DNA from: Micromonospora sp. CP22
Lineage (GTDB): Bacteria; Actinomycetota; Actinomycetes; Mycobacteriales; Micromonosporaceae
DNA: 64,000 nucleotides
Direction of reading: 5' to 3'
Assembly (NCBI RefSeq): GCF_009712475.1
Contig: NZ_VCJO01000002.1
Coordinates: 1-64,000, forward strand
How positions within the stretch are numbered: the stretch's first letter is position 1; the number at the start of each line of letters is the position of its first letter. The notes under the pieces are model-generated. The model was not told where the DNA came from, searched no databases, and saw only the letters and a program-made list of their open reading frames with translations. The position numbers and the translations under genes are program-made. This document shows, in pieces, positions 42,083 through 50,494 of this stretch.

Positions 42083-43681
42083 TCAGTGGACGATCACCGG
42101 GGTCTTCGGCTGGTCACCCGGCTGGTCGTCGAGCAGATGTGACTCCTCGCGCCGCCTGGGCAGGAACGCCGCCGGAATGAAGGTCGCCGCCACCAGGGCG
42201 AACGCCACCCAGAAGGTGGTGGCGAAGGAGCTGGCGGCGAAGTCCAGGCCGCGCTCGATCAGTGACGGGTCGGGCAACTGCTGCGCCAACTCCGGCCGCT
42301 GCTGGGCGGCGATCGCCAGGCCCGCCTCGGTGACCGGTTTGCCGCTGTCGTCGGCGAGGCCGGGGATCTGCCGGGAATCGTTCAGCTCGTTGGTGAGGAT
42401 CACCGACATCACCGCGGCGCCGACGGAACCGCCGATCTGCTGGAGGATGTTCACCAGCGTGGACCCTCGGGCCACCTCGTGCCCGGTCAGCGTCTTCAGC
42501 GCCGAGGTCATGATCGGCATCATCGTGCCGCCCATGCCCAGACCCATCACGAACAGCGAGCCGCAGAGCAGCACGTACGAGGTGTCCGCGTCGAGCTGGG
42601 TGAAGGTGAAGAACCCGGCGAGGATGAGCACCAGCGCGAAGGGCACCGTCCGACCGACCGGCACCTTGTCGGCGAGCATCCCGGCGATCGGCATGGTGAC
42701 CATGGCACCGATGCCCTGCGGGGCCATGAGCAGGCCGGCGTGCAGCGTCGACTCACCACGCACCTGGAGGAAGTAGCTCGGGAACAGCAGCCCGGCACCC
42801 ATGAAGGCGATGATGAAGACGAACAGGGTCAGCGCCGCGATGGTCAGCCGACGGTTGCGGAACAGCCGCAGGTCGAGCAGCGGGTGCTTCGGCTTGAACG
42901 AGTAGAGGACGAACGACACCACCAGCACGGCGCCGATCAGCATCGGCCCCCACACCTCGGAGTCGGCGAAGGTGCCGGCCTCGGGCAGCGTGGAGACGCC
43001 GTACAGGAACAGGGCGAGACCCGGCGAGAGCATCAACATGCCGAGGAAGTCGAAGGACTCGGACGGCTGCGGATTGTCCTTCGGCAGGGCCAGCTGGGCG
43101 TAGACCAGCGCGATCACACCGATCGGCAGGTTGATCAGGAAGATCCAGTGCCAGCTCGCCACGTCGATCAGCCAGCCGCCCAGGATCGGGCCGCCGATGG
43201 GACCGAGCAGCATCGGAATGCCGAGCACGGCCATCAACCGGCCGATCCGGTTCGGCCCGGCCGCCCGGGTCATGATCGCCATGCCGATCGGCATGAGCAT
43301 GCCGCCGCCCAGCCCCTGCACCACCCGGTACGTGATCAGCTCACCGATCGTGTCGGCGGTGGCGCACAGGCCCGAACCGATGGTGAACAGCGCCAGCGCC
43401 ATCATGTAGAGGCGTTTGGTGCCGAACCGGTCGGCGGCCCATCCGCTGAGCGGGATGACCGTGGCCAGGGCGAGCGTGTAACCGGTCATCGTCCAGGCGA
43501 CGCGGGCGTACGAGGCGTCGAACTCACTCTGGAACGTCGGCAGGGCGACGCTGACCACCGTCACGTCGAGGATCGACATGAGCGCACCGAGCACGACGAC
43601 GCCGGCCACCTTGAGCACCGCGGCGTCGAGCTTGTCCGAAGTCGGGACAGGCTGCGGTGCCGCGACGGATTGCTGTGTCAC
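42083..43681 (-). CDS. DHA2-family MFS drug exporter (EmrB/QacA type, 14 TMS)
   Basis: The 532-residue membrane protein starts at a GTG after AGGAGA. The first helix carries GVVVLGALMSILDVTVVSVALP, the DHA2 hallmark LDVTVVNVALP-like motif D1. Others are GWAADRFGTKRLYMMAL (motif A), RVVQGLGGGMLMPIGMAIMTR (motif B), PMLLGPIGGPILGGWLID (motif C) and 14 predicted helices. It should export drugs or metabolites using the proton gradient. It diverges from the GYD gene, whose gap of 261 bp has no other gene. Confidence 0.92.
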   Translation of the reverse strand: MTQQSVAAPQPVPTSDKLDAAVLKVAGVVVLGALMSILDVTVVSVALPTFQSEFDASYARVAWTMTGYTLALATVIPLSGWAADRFGTKRLYMMALALFTIGSGLCATADTIGELITYRVVQGLGGGMLMPIGMAIMTRAAGPNRIGRLMAVLGIPMLLGPIGGPILGGWLIDVASWHWIFLINLPIGVIALVYAQLALPKDNPQPSESFDFLGMLMLSPGLALFLYGVSTLPEAGTFADSEVWGPMLIGAVLVVSFVLYSFKPKHPLLDLRLFRNRRLTIAALTLFVFIIAFMGAGLLFPSYFLQVRGESTLHAGLLMAPQGIGAMVTMPIAGMLADKVPVGRTVPFALVLILAGFFTFTQLDADTSYVLLCGSLFVMGLGMGGTMMPIMTSALKTLTGHEVARGSTLVNILQQIGGSVGAAVMSVILTNELNDSRQIPGLADDSGKPVTEAGLAIAAQQRPELAQQLPDPSLIERGLDFAASSFATTFWVAFALVAATFIPAAFLPRRREESHLLDDQPGDQPKTPVIVH

Positions 43682-43942
43682 GAGGTCTCCTGTTGTCGGA
43701 TCTGTCCATGGGGACGAGCGGTGGTGGCCGACGTGGCGCCTGCTGACCGGCGCGACTCGGCGGTGAAGCCCGCACGGCACAGTAGCCCTCGGCAACGACA
43801 CTTCGCCGCCCGTTTTGCCATCAGCAGAGCCTTCTGTGAGCACGGCCACGGTGACTCCACGTCGCGAGGCGTGCCGGAGCGTGAAACGGGTACGCGCGGC
43901 ACGCGCGGTCGCTGTCCGGCAGCTGGGGAAGGTGGTGTCAGC

Positions 43943-44263
43943 GTGGCGAAGTTCCTGGTCATGGCGTCCTACACGGTCCCGGGAATGGCCGGGTTGGCCA
44001 AGGAGGGCGGGACGGCGCGGTCCGAGGTGATCGAGGCCATCGTCACGAACGCGGGCGGGCAGGTGGAGGCCGTGTACTTCGCGTTCGGCCAGGTCGACCT
44101 GTACGTGATCTGCGAGGTGCCGGACAACGTGACAGCTGCCGCGCTCGGCATCGCGGTACGGGCGGCGGGCGGCGTCGACGCTCATACCGTGCCGCTGCTG
44201 ACCGCAGCGGAGGTCGACGCCGCCGCCCGGTTGCCGGTCGCCTACCAGCCGCCGGCTCCCTGA
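43943..44263 (+). CDS. GYD domain protein
   Basis: The 106-residue protein starts at a GTG after GGGGAAGG. It has the small GYD/Dabb-like pattern: KFLVMASYTVPGMAGL, AKEGGTARSEVIEAIVTNAGGQVEAVYFAFGQVDLYVICEVPD and LGIAVRAAGGVDAHTVPLLTAAEVDAA. GYD proteins are small ferredoxin-like folds of unknown role. It is divergent from the MFS exporter gene and convergent with the TetR gene. Confidence 0.85.
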   Translation: MAKFLVMASYTVPGMAGLAKEGGTARSEVIEAIVTNAGGQVEAVYFAFGQVDLYVICEVPDNVTAAALGIAVRAAGGVDAHTVPLLTAAEVDAAARLPVAYQPPAP

Positions 44264-44340
44264 CCCGCGTTCAGGCCACTCCCTGTCACCCGAGGGTCGC
44301 CTCGGGGTTCGCCCACAGGGGACTCCCGTCAGGGCGGCGG

Positions 44341-44925
44341 TCAGTCGGGTATCGCGCGCAGGCCCCTGACCAGGACGGCGGCGAGGTGACGGGGGTTGTA
44401 GCGGGAGTCGGCCGAGGCGCCGATGCAGAGGTTGCCGACCCCCTGCAACAGGTTCAACGGGTCGATCGGGTTGATCTGTCCGGCGTCGACGGCGGCGTCC
44501 AGCAGCAGCGTGACCGCCGGGAGCAGGTGGTCGAGGAAGTAGGCGTGCAGCGGCTCGAAGGCGGCGGCGTCGGAGTGCATCGCCTCGGCCAGGCCGTGCT
44601 TGGTGATCAGGAAGTCGACGAACAGGTCGATCCACGTGGTGAGCGCGTGGTGCGGGCTCGGGCTGCTCGCCAGCAGCGCCGGTGCGGCCTGAGCGCATGC
44701 CTGCACCTGGTGCCGGTACACCGCCACGATCAGGTCGGCCCGGCTGGGGAAGTGGCGATAGATCGTCCCCACGCCGACGCCGGCCCGGACGGCGATGTCA
44801 CGGACCGGGGCATCGACACCGAAGTCGACGAAGGCCGCGGCGGCGGCCTCAAGCAGGGCTTGCTTGTTGCGCTCGGCATCGGCTCGCTTCCGGGGAGCCG
44901 GTGGGTCGGTGTCGCGGGCCGGCAC
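44341..44925 (-). CDS. TetR-family transcriptional regulator
   Basis: The 194-residue protein has a basic N-terminus (DPPAPRKRADAERNKQ) and the TetR helix-turn-helix with AAAAAFVDFGVDAPVRDIAVRAGVGVGTIYRHFPSRADLIVAVY. The C-terminal ligand-binding part (about 80-194) is all-helical. It is divergently transcribed from the alpha/beta hydrolase. Two near-identical 15-bp operators lie between them, so it probably represses both genes. The inducer is unknown. Confidence 0.93.
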   Translation of the reverse strand: MPARDTDPPAPRKRADAERNKQALLEAAAAAFVDFGVDAPVRDIAVRAGVGVGTIYRHFPSRADLIVAVYRHQVQACAQAAPALLASSPSPHHALTTWIDLFVDFLITKHGLAEAMHSDAAAFEPLHAYFLDHLLPAVTLLLDAAVDAGQINPIDPLNLLQGVGNLCIGASADSRYNPRHLAAVLVRGLRAIPD

Positions 44926-44958
44926 GGTCGTATGGCCTCCGTCACAATCACTGCTAAA

Positions 44959-44999
44959 CGGAACCAGGTTCCGTATCGTTTAAACGGAACCCGGTTCCG
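44959..44999. promoter_or_regulatory. Two 15-bp TetR operators in direct arrangement
   Basis: CGGAACCAGGTTCCG (44959-44973) and CGGAACCCGGTTCCG (44985-44999) are palindromes with one central base, 26 bp apart. Between them lies GTTTAAAC. Both are in the 113-bp gap of the divergent TetR and hydrolase genes. The repeat indicates two dimers can bind. Confidence 0.88.
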
Positions 45000-45038
45000 C
45001 TTCGATCGTCCCTCTCCCCGTCTCGAGGAGCAACAGTA

Positions 45039-45986
45039 ATGAGCATCGCAGAACGCCACCCCAGCCCGATCGTGTCGGTACGACCGGTGGTGCTGCCCGC
45101 GCCGACCCGGGGCACCGACCTCCAGGTGCGGGTCACCGCCCCGGTCCACGGGACCGGACTGCCGGTCATCGTCTTCGCGCACGGCTTCGGCGGCAACATG
45201 GACATGTACGCGCCACTGGTCGAGCACTGGGCAGCACACGGCTTCGCGGTGTTCCAGCCCACCCACCTCGACTCTCGGACCCTGGCCGTCGGGCCGGACG
45301 ACCCGCGCCACCCCGAGATTTGGCGCATCCGGGCCGCCGACCTGACGCAGGTCCTCGACTCGATGGAGATGATCGCGGCAGCCGTCCCCGGACTCGCCGG
45401 GCGGATCGATCACCACAGGATCGCGGCAGCCGGCCATTCGTGGGGCGGCCAGACGGCGAGCCTGCTGCTCGGCGCCCGGGTGCTCGACTCCGACGGCTCC
45501 CCGGGCGAGGATCTGTCCGACCCCAGGGTCACCGCGGGCGTCCTGCTCGCCACCACCGGCACCGGCGGCACCGACCTGACCCCGTTCGCCGCCGAGCACT
45601 TCCCGTTCATGAGCCCGAGCTTCACGGAGATGACCACCCCCGCCCTGGTCGTCGCCGGTGACCAGGACACCTCACCACTGTCGGTACGGGGGCCGGACTG
45701 GTTCACCGACCCGTACTTCCTGAGCCCCGGGCCGAAGAGCCTGCTCACCGTGTTCGGCGGCGAACACTCGCTGGGCGGCATCCCCGGCTACGGCGTCACC
45801 GAGACCACCGACGAGAGCCCGGAGCGCGTCGCCCTGATCCAGCGCGCCACCACGGCGTACCTGCGCAGCGTGTTCAACCCGGGCGACCCGACCTGGTCAC
45901 AGGTGGATCCGGGCCCACTGGGGCGCGTCGAGTCCCGCCGAGAAGGCCGACCATCGCCCGAATCGGTCGGACGGTCAGCTCAGTAA
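45039..45986 (+). CDS. Alpha/beta hydrolase (chlorophyllase/dienelactone-hydrolase-like)
   Basis: The 315-residue protein has an oxyanion-hole segment VIVFAHGFGGNMDMY, the nucleophile elbow GHSWGGQTASLLLG and an acid Asp in VVAGDQDTSPL. The catalytic His is in FGGEHSLGG. A Ser-His-Asp triad is therefore complete. There is no signal peptide. It is controlled by the divergent TetR regulator through the two operators upstream, suggesting induction by its substrate or a related compound. Its 3' end overlaps that of the convergent S-4TM gene by 7 bp. Confidence 0.9.
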   Translation: MSIAERHPSPIVSVRPVVLPAPTRGTDLQVRVTAPVHGTGLPVIVFAHGFGGNMDMYAPLVEHWAAHGFAVFQPTHLDSRTLAVGPDDPRHPEIWRIRAADLTQVLDSMEMIAAAVPGLAGRIDHHRIAAAGHSWGGQTASLLLGARVLDSDGSPGEDLSDPRVTAGVLLATTGTGGTDLTPFAAEHFPFMSPSFTEMTTPALVVAGDQDTSPLSVRGPDWFTDPYFLSPGPKSLLTVFGGEHSLGGIPGYGVTETTDESPERVALIQRATTAYLRSVFNPGDPTWSQVDPGPLGRVESRREGRPSPESVGRSAQ

Positions 45987-46915
45987 TCCCTGGCTGGGAG
46001 CGGGGCCACCCGCCGGGCGTCCTGAAGAACGCGGGTCAGGGCGGCCATGGCGACCTGGAAGTCGTGCCGGTCCGCCGCATGGAAGCGTCGGAAGAACCAG
46101 TCGGGTACGCGGGACTGCCGTTGCCGACTACGGAGGATCAGATCCTGGACCTGTCGGGCCAGGGCGAGCAGATCAGCCGAGACGTCGACCCCGCGCTGCC
46201 CGACTGCGGCGGCGATCCGCTCCTGCATCAAGGCCAGGGCGCGCTCCCGCTCGGCCGCCACGTCCCGCTGGCTGCGGTAGATCTCCAAGCCGAGCAGCAG
46301 CGCGCCGAGCGACGGGACGTACCACTGGAGCAGCAACTGCGAGACGGTCAGCTCGGTGATCACACCGAACACCACACCGAGCAGGCCCCACGCCGCCGTG
46401 CCGCCGAGCACGACATGGGCGTAGCGGCGGCGTACCCGGGCTCCCCAACCGAGATTCTGCTGCTGGCAGGCGAGCACGTCGTACGGGGTGGGCAGGGGTG
46501 GCACCTCGTAGTAGTCGCGCAGGTACCTCTCGTCGCCCCGATAGAGCCGCTCCAGGCGACTTACCTCGGCCGCACCCACCTCTCCGCCGGCGACCACGGC
46601 GTTCCACGGCAGGCCGAAGAGTCGGACGTCGAACATCTCCTGAAGTACCGCGCCGCGACCGAGTTGGCCGCGCGACCAGGTGCCGAGCCCCATCGCGTTG
46701 GCCAGCGCCCAGAGCGCCCCGATCGCGGTGACCATCGTGGACGACACGCCGGTGAGGGCTACCACCGCGCCCGCCACGCCGAGCAGGATGGACAGGACCA
46801 TCCGCAGGTTGTCGAGTCGTTGCGCCCGCGAGTGGCAGACGGACATGGCCCGCAGCAGGGCCATCATCTCGGGCTCGGTCTGTCGGCTGAGCAGGGACTT
46901 GGCGGGGTCGGTCAC
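45980..46915 (-). CDS. S-4TM family putative pore-forming effector-like protein
   Basis: The 311-residue protein starts at the GTG at 46915 after GGGAGG. It has four transmembrane helices in two hairpins (VLSILLGVAGAVVALTG and VTAIGALWALANAMGL; VVLGGTAAWGLLGVVFGVI and LLLQWYVPSLGALLLGLEIY). Between them lies the S-4TM hallmark region FDVRLFGLPWNAVVAGGEV, DYYEVPPLP and CQQQNLGWGARVRRRYA. In bacteria, S-4TM proteins are predicted effectors of nucleotide-signal (SMODS/CBASS) and related defence systems that disrupt the membrane. No nucleotidyltransferase gene is next to it. It diverges from the kinase-fusion gene, which may control it. Confidence 0.82.
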   Translation of the reverse strand: MTDPAKSLLSRQTEPEMMALLRAMSVCHSRAQRLDNLRMVLSILLGVAGAVVALTGVSSTMVTAIGALWALANAMGLGTWSRGQLGRGAVLQEMFDVRLFGLPWNAVVAGGEVGAAEVSRLERLYRGDERYLRDYYEVPPLPTPYDVLACQQQNLGWGARVRRRYAHVVLGGTAAWGLLGVVFGVITELTVSQLLLQWYVPSLGALLLGLEIYRSQRDVAAERERALALMQERIAAAVGQRGVDVSADLLALARQVQDLILRSRQRQSRVPDWFFRRFHAADRHDFQVAMAALTRVLQDARRVAPLPARDY

Positions 46916-47171
46916 GACGGCCTCCCGGGTCCGATAAGCCGATTCTAAATCAAGATCACCGATTATCACCCTCGGTCCTGTCGCGATCACGAGGTGGAGT
47001 TGGCGCTTAGTTACCTTTTGGTAGCCCTTTTACCGACATGGGAAAGACTCACTGATTGCCCCAACAGTCAGTTAGATTGAGCCGGCGCACAGGCACGTGT
47101 GCCGCCTCTCCGGACGGGCAACCTGCGAGTCGCCCCGTCCGCTTGCACCCTTGGAAGGTCCAACGAAGGAC

Positions 47172-49634
47172 ATGGGCTACAGAGTCGCCAATGGGCACCC
47201 GGCACCGGACACCGTCGTCCTCTCGGCCGTACGCGAGTGGGCCGGTGCGACCGACGTCCAGATCGTGCCGGAGTTCACCCCCGATCCACACAAGACAGAC
47301 GCCCGGCTCTACTGCGTGTCAGTCATCTGGCGCGAGGGCGCGGGGTCGACCAAGCAGAAGTACATCGTCAAGGTGGTCTCGGCGGAGTCCGCCGACGACC
47401 TCATCGCCGGACATGACCGGGCCCAACGTTCCCGCTCCGGTTTCGCCGAACGGCACATCGTCGAGCAGCTCGACTGGTACCGGGTGGACAGCCGCCGCCG
47501 GCTGCTGATCCAACAGGTCGCCAACGGCGGTGACGCGGTCGTGAGCCTGGCGGCGTTGAACGACGACGAACGACAGGACGCCCTCCCACAGATCGTCGAC
47601 GCGCTCGTCAACGACTGGAACGCGCCCGACACCGGTCGACACGGCGTCCGCCTGCCGACCCGCGAGACCACAGTCGGCGAGTTCGTCCGGCAGGAGGTCG
47701 CGCAGCTGGCCTCCGCGCGCTCGGTGCTGGCCGCCGCCGCCCGACTCGGCGTCATCGACAACGCCGGTACGGTGCTGGACCTCGACGGCGCACCGAACCC
47801 CCTCGCCCTCCTCACCCGCACCAACTCGCCGCTGGCCCGGCGCACCATGGACTGCCTCGTCGGTCACACCCACGGCGACCTCAACGGCGGCAACGTCCTC
47901 ATCCCGTACGAGCGGGGTGAACCCCGATACGGCGCCTTCCTGCTGGTCGACCTCGGCGGCTACCGGCCCGACGGTCCGCTCACCCGGGACCTGGTCTTCG
48001 CGCTGCTGAGCACGCTGCTCGGGACGGTCGCACCGCGCCCTTGCGGCCCGGCCCCGGCCGAGGTGCTCCCCCGCGACCAGGCCGACGCCATCAGCCACTT
48101 CCTCATCGATCCGGACAGCTCGCCGTCGAGCCGGCTGCTGCCCGGTCTCGCGACACTCATTGAAAAGGTGTACGGAACCGGGTCGCGCCACGCCCGACGG
48201 GCCAACTACGGGCCGGAGTGGCACCAGCAGTGGTGCCTCACAATTGTCGCCCAGGCACTGGTCCACCTCACCTTCGACGACATCGGCGAGGCCGGACACC
48301 GCTGGTGTCTACGGTTGGCGACGAAGGCGTTGGCGGCGTACCTGAAACTGATCCGGGCGGACCCGACGACGCTGGCCCCCGAGCCGTTGCCGACGCCGAC
48401 GAGCGCGACAACGGTGCCGGCTCCGCGATCACCGCTGTCATGGGCGGGCGACACGGTGAAGCTGGCTCCGCTACCACCGCTGACCGTGCCCGCCGTGCCC
48501 TCGACCGGTCAGCGGCACACCAACGGTCCGGGCACCCGGCTCGACCAGCGGTGGTTGACCCACTGGTCACTCCGTCACCTGCGGGATGTCCCCCTCGGGG
48601 CAGCCAGTGACCCGGTGGCCCGCCCCCATGACGCCGCGTTCGCGGGCCGGGGTGACGTGCCCGCCCGCTGGCCCGCCAACGGGGCTCCGGTCGCCGACCG
48701 GGCGGAGCAGCGCGGCCGGGCAGCCCATCGCCGCAAGCCACCGCACGACGACTCGGCAAACCTGGGCCGGGCACGCCGGAACCGGCTGCGCCTGCCGTCG
48801 GTCCGCCTACGCACCGTGATGGCCACCCTGGCCGGGGTGGGATTGGCCGGGAGTGTGTACCACTTCGCGCCACCCGAGCGACGCGAGGATCACCTCGCGG
48901 CTCCGACCCGGACCATCACCGCGATCCCCACCCGAAACGTCCCGTCGGCCCCCGGACGCAGCGACGATCGCGGCCCGACCCTGCCCGACGATCTGGGCGA
49001 GTTCGCCGAGTACGTCGCCGACCTGGTCGAGGAGACACCGGTGGGCAAGTACGCGTGCACCCGCTACGAGGTGCGGTCCTGGGAGCATGGCGAAGGCCGG
49101 TCGACGCCCAGCCACCACCGGTACGAGCTGTGGTTCACGGCGGAGCAGGGCGGCAAGAAGGTGGCGATCGAGTTCGGCCCCACCGGGTCGAGACGTGCCC
49201 GCACGACAACGTTCACCGCCGGAGAGATGACCGAGGTCGACCCGGTCCCGAAGAAAGACCCGGAGGCACTGCGGGTCCAACTGTGGCGGACCTGGGGCAA
49301 ACTGCCACCCGAACTGCGGAACACCAGCGGCATGCTGCAACTGGTCGCCCGGATCCTCCTACACCACCCACTCGCCCCCGCGCAGCGTGCCGTGTTGTTG
49401 GAGGAACTCTCCACGATGTCGGGGATCGAGTTCGCCGGCAGCTACCCGGACGACGAGGGCGAGCCCGGGGTGGCCTTCCAGGCGGAGGACCAGGATGGTC
49501 GGCGGGACACGCTGTTGTTCGACAGCAACGGCCGCCTACTCAGGCACGACCTCACGCAGGGCGACCTGCTGCTCAGTCAGCACCATCTGATCCGCACCAC
49601 GCGGACGGACACGATGGACACGCCCTGCGGATAG
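47172..49634 (+). CDS. Kinase-like (APH/choline-kinase fold) protein with TM helix and CU044_5270-like outer domain
   Basis: The 820-residue protein starts at an ATG after GAAGGA. Residues about 1-400 resemble an aminoglycoside/choline kinase-like domain: YIVKVVSAES with the ATP-binding Lys, HGDLNGGNVLIPYE at His234 and LLVDLGGYRPDGPLTRDLVFALL with Asp260. A Pro/Ala-rich linker follows to about 540, then a transmembrane helix near 549 (VMATLAGVGLAGSVYHF). The C-terminal about 250 residues are extracytoplasmic and resemble CU044_5270 proteins (GIEFAGSYPDDEGEPGVAFQAEDQ, LLFDSNGRLLRHDL). The kinase fold also recalls the phosphotransferase-like ternary-complex domains of conflict systems. It looks like a single-chain signal transducer. 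Confidence 0.72.
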   Translation: MGYRVANGHPAPDTVVLSAVREWAGATDVQIVPEFTPDPHKTDARLYCVSVIWREGAGSTKQKYIVKVVSAESADDLIAGHDRAQRSRSGFAERHIVEQLDWYRVDSRRRLLIQQVANGGDAVVSLAALNDDERQDALPQIVDALVNDWNAPDTGRHGVRLPTRETTVGEFVRQEVAQLASARSVLAAAARLGVIDNAGTVLDLDGAPNPLALLTRTNSPLARRTMDCLVGHTHGDLNGGNVLIPYERGEPRYGAFLLVDLGGYRPDGPLTRDLVFALLSTLLGTVAPRPCGPAPAEVLPRDQADAISHFLIDPDSSPSSRLLPGLATLIEKVYGTGSRHARRANYGPEWHQQWCLTIVAQALVHLTFDDIGEAGHRWCLRLATKALAAYLKLIRADPTTLAPEPLPTPTSATTVPAPRSPLSWAGDTVKLAPLPPLTVPAVPSTGQRHTNGPGTRLDQRWLTHWSLRHLRDVPLGAASDPVARPHDAAFAGRGDVPARWPANGAPVADRAEQRGRAAHRRKPPHDDSANLGRARRNRLRLPSVRLRTVMATLAGVGLAGSVYHFAPPERREDHLAAPTRTITAIPTRNVPSAPGRSDDRGPTLPDDLGEFAEYVADLVEETPVGKYACTRYEVRSWEHGEGRSTPSHHRYELWFTAEQGGKKVAIEFGPTGSRRARTTTFTAGEMTEVDPVPKKDPEALRVQLWRTWGKLPPELRNTSGMLQLVARILLHHPLAPAQRAVLLEELSTMSGIEFAGSYPDDEGEPGVAFQAEDQDGRRDTLLFDSNGRLLRHDLTQGDLLLSQHHLIRTTRTDTMDTPCG

Positions 49635-49640
49635 GTGCCG

Positions 49641-50138
49641 TCAGGGACAGGACCGGTAGACGCGATTGGCCCAGTTGCGCCACTGGCCGGCGTCAGCGAG
49701 CACCCGCTTGCTCGGATTGACCCGGAACAGCTCCTGGTCGTGGTAGTAGAAGCCGACATGACCGCTGCCGAGGTTGTAGTGCGCCGACTCGACCCGGAAC
49801 TGCCAACTCCAGGTGGAGAGGTTCTGCCAGCCGCAGGAGGAGAGCTTGCCGCGCGGATAGCCGTAGTTCGGCCACTCGTAGAAGCAGAACCAGCCCGAGG
49901 GGCAGTCGGCCATGCCGTAGGTGCCGACCGGGGCGTCGAGGGTGACGACCACTTCGCCACCCTGGTAACTGATCTCGTTGTGGTTGAGCACCGTGCCGCC
50001 CGGGTGGGCGGCGAGATACTGCCGCACCTTCAGGCTCGTCGGTGGCCCGGCCAGGGCTGGCGCGGGCAGCATCACCCCGAGGAGGAACAGGGCCACAATC
50101 GACGATGTCAATGTACGGAAAGGAAAGGTGATCGTCAT
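49641..50138 (-). CDS. Secreted peptidase inhibitor I36 / beta-gamma-crystallin-like protein
   Basis: The 165-residue precursor has a signal peptide ending APALA before GPPTSL. The domain has GMADCPSGWFCFYEWPNYGYPRG, LSSCGWQNLSTWSWQF, ESAHYNLGSGHVGFYY and LADAGQWRNWANRVYRSCP. This is the I36/SMPI-like Greek-key pattern of actinobacterial secreted proteins with conserved Cys. Such proteins inhibit metalloproteases or act as structural secreted proteins. I start it at the ATG at 50138. It ends 6 bp from the convergent kinase-fusion gene. Confidence 0.85.
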   Translation of the reverse strand: MTITFPFRTLTSSIVALFLLGVMLPAPALAGPPTSLKVRQYLAAHPGGTVLNHNEISYQGGEVVVTLDAPVGTYGMADCPSGWFCFYEWPNYGYPRGKLSSCGWQNLSTWSWQFRVESAHYNLGSGHVGFYYHDQELFRVNPSKRVLADAGQWRNWANRVYRSCP

Positions 50139-50459
50139 CTGAAACCCCCGCAGCACAGCCGTGTATGCCGGACAGCAGCCCGAACAATCGCGCCGACCCT
50201 CGCCTATCGACGGTGCCAGCCGCCCCAACCCAGGGTAGAAAACGCCCAGCTCAGATCACCAGGAGTGGCCCCAAGAACAGCTCCTCACCATTCTCGAATT
50301 GCCCCAATTACCAGCGCGACGGCAATTGCCAGATGCAAATCCCTTGACCTTCTCCGACGGTGCGGGCGAACAGACTTGGTCGGCGGACATCCCGGCGGCG
50401 GGAAGTCGCGACCGAGCGATGACGAAAACCGCCGAAGGGCGTACGCGACAGCGCAGTCA
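50139..50459. other. Gene-free gap between divergent secreted-protein genes
   Basis: About 320 bp hold no supported gene. The middle is relatively A/T-rich (50290-50350) and contains the 10-bp palindrome GGCAATTGCC (50321-50330) and AATTGCCCCAATT. The promoters of both flanking genes must lie here. Confidence 0.5.
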
Positions 50460-50488
50460 TTGATGTCGATGCATCCGCCCTCTAGCAT
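50460..50488 (+). promoter_or_regulatory. Sigma-70-type promoter of a leaderless gene
   Basis: TTGATG (50460-50465), 17 nt and TAGCAT (50483-50488) give a consensus-like promoter. The -10 ends 6 bp before the ATG at 50495, so the transcript should begin at or near the start codon; there is no Shine-Dalgarno. Confidence 0.65.
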
Positions 50489-50494
50489 GCGACC

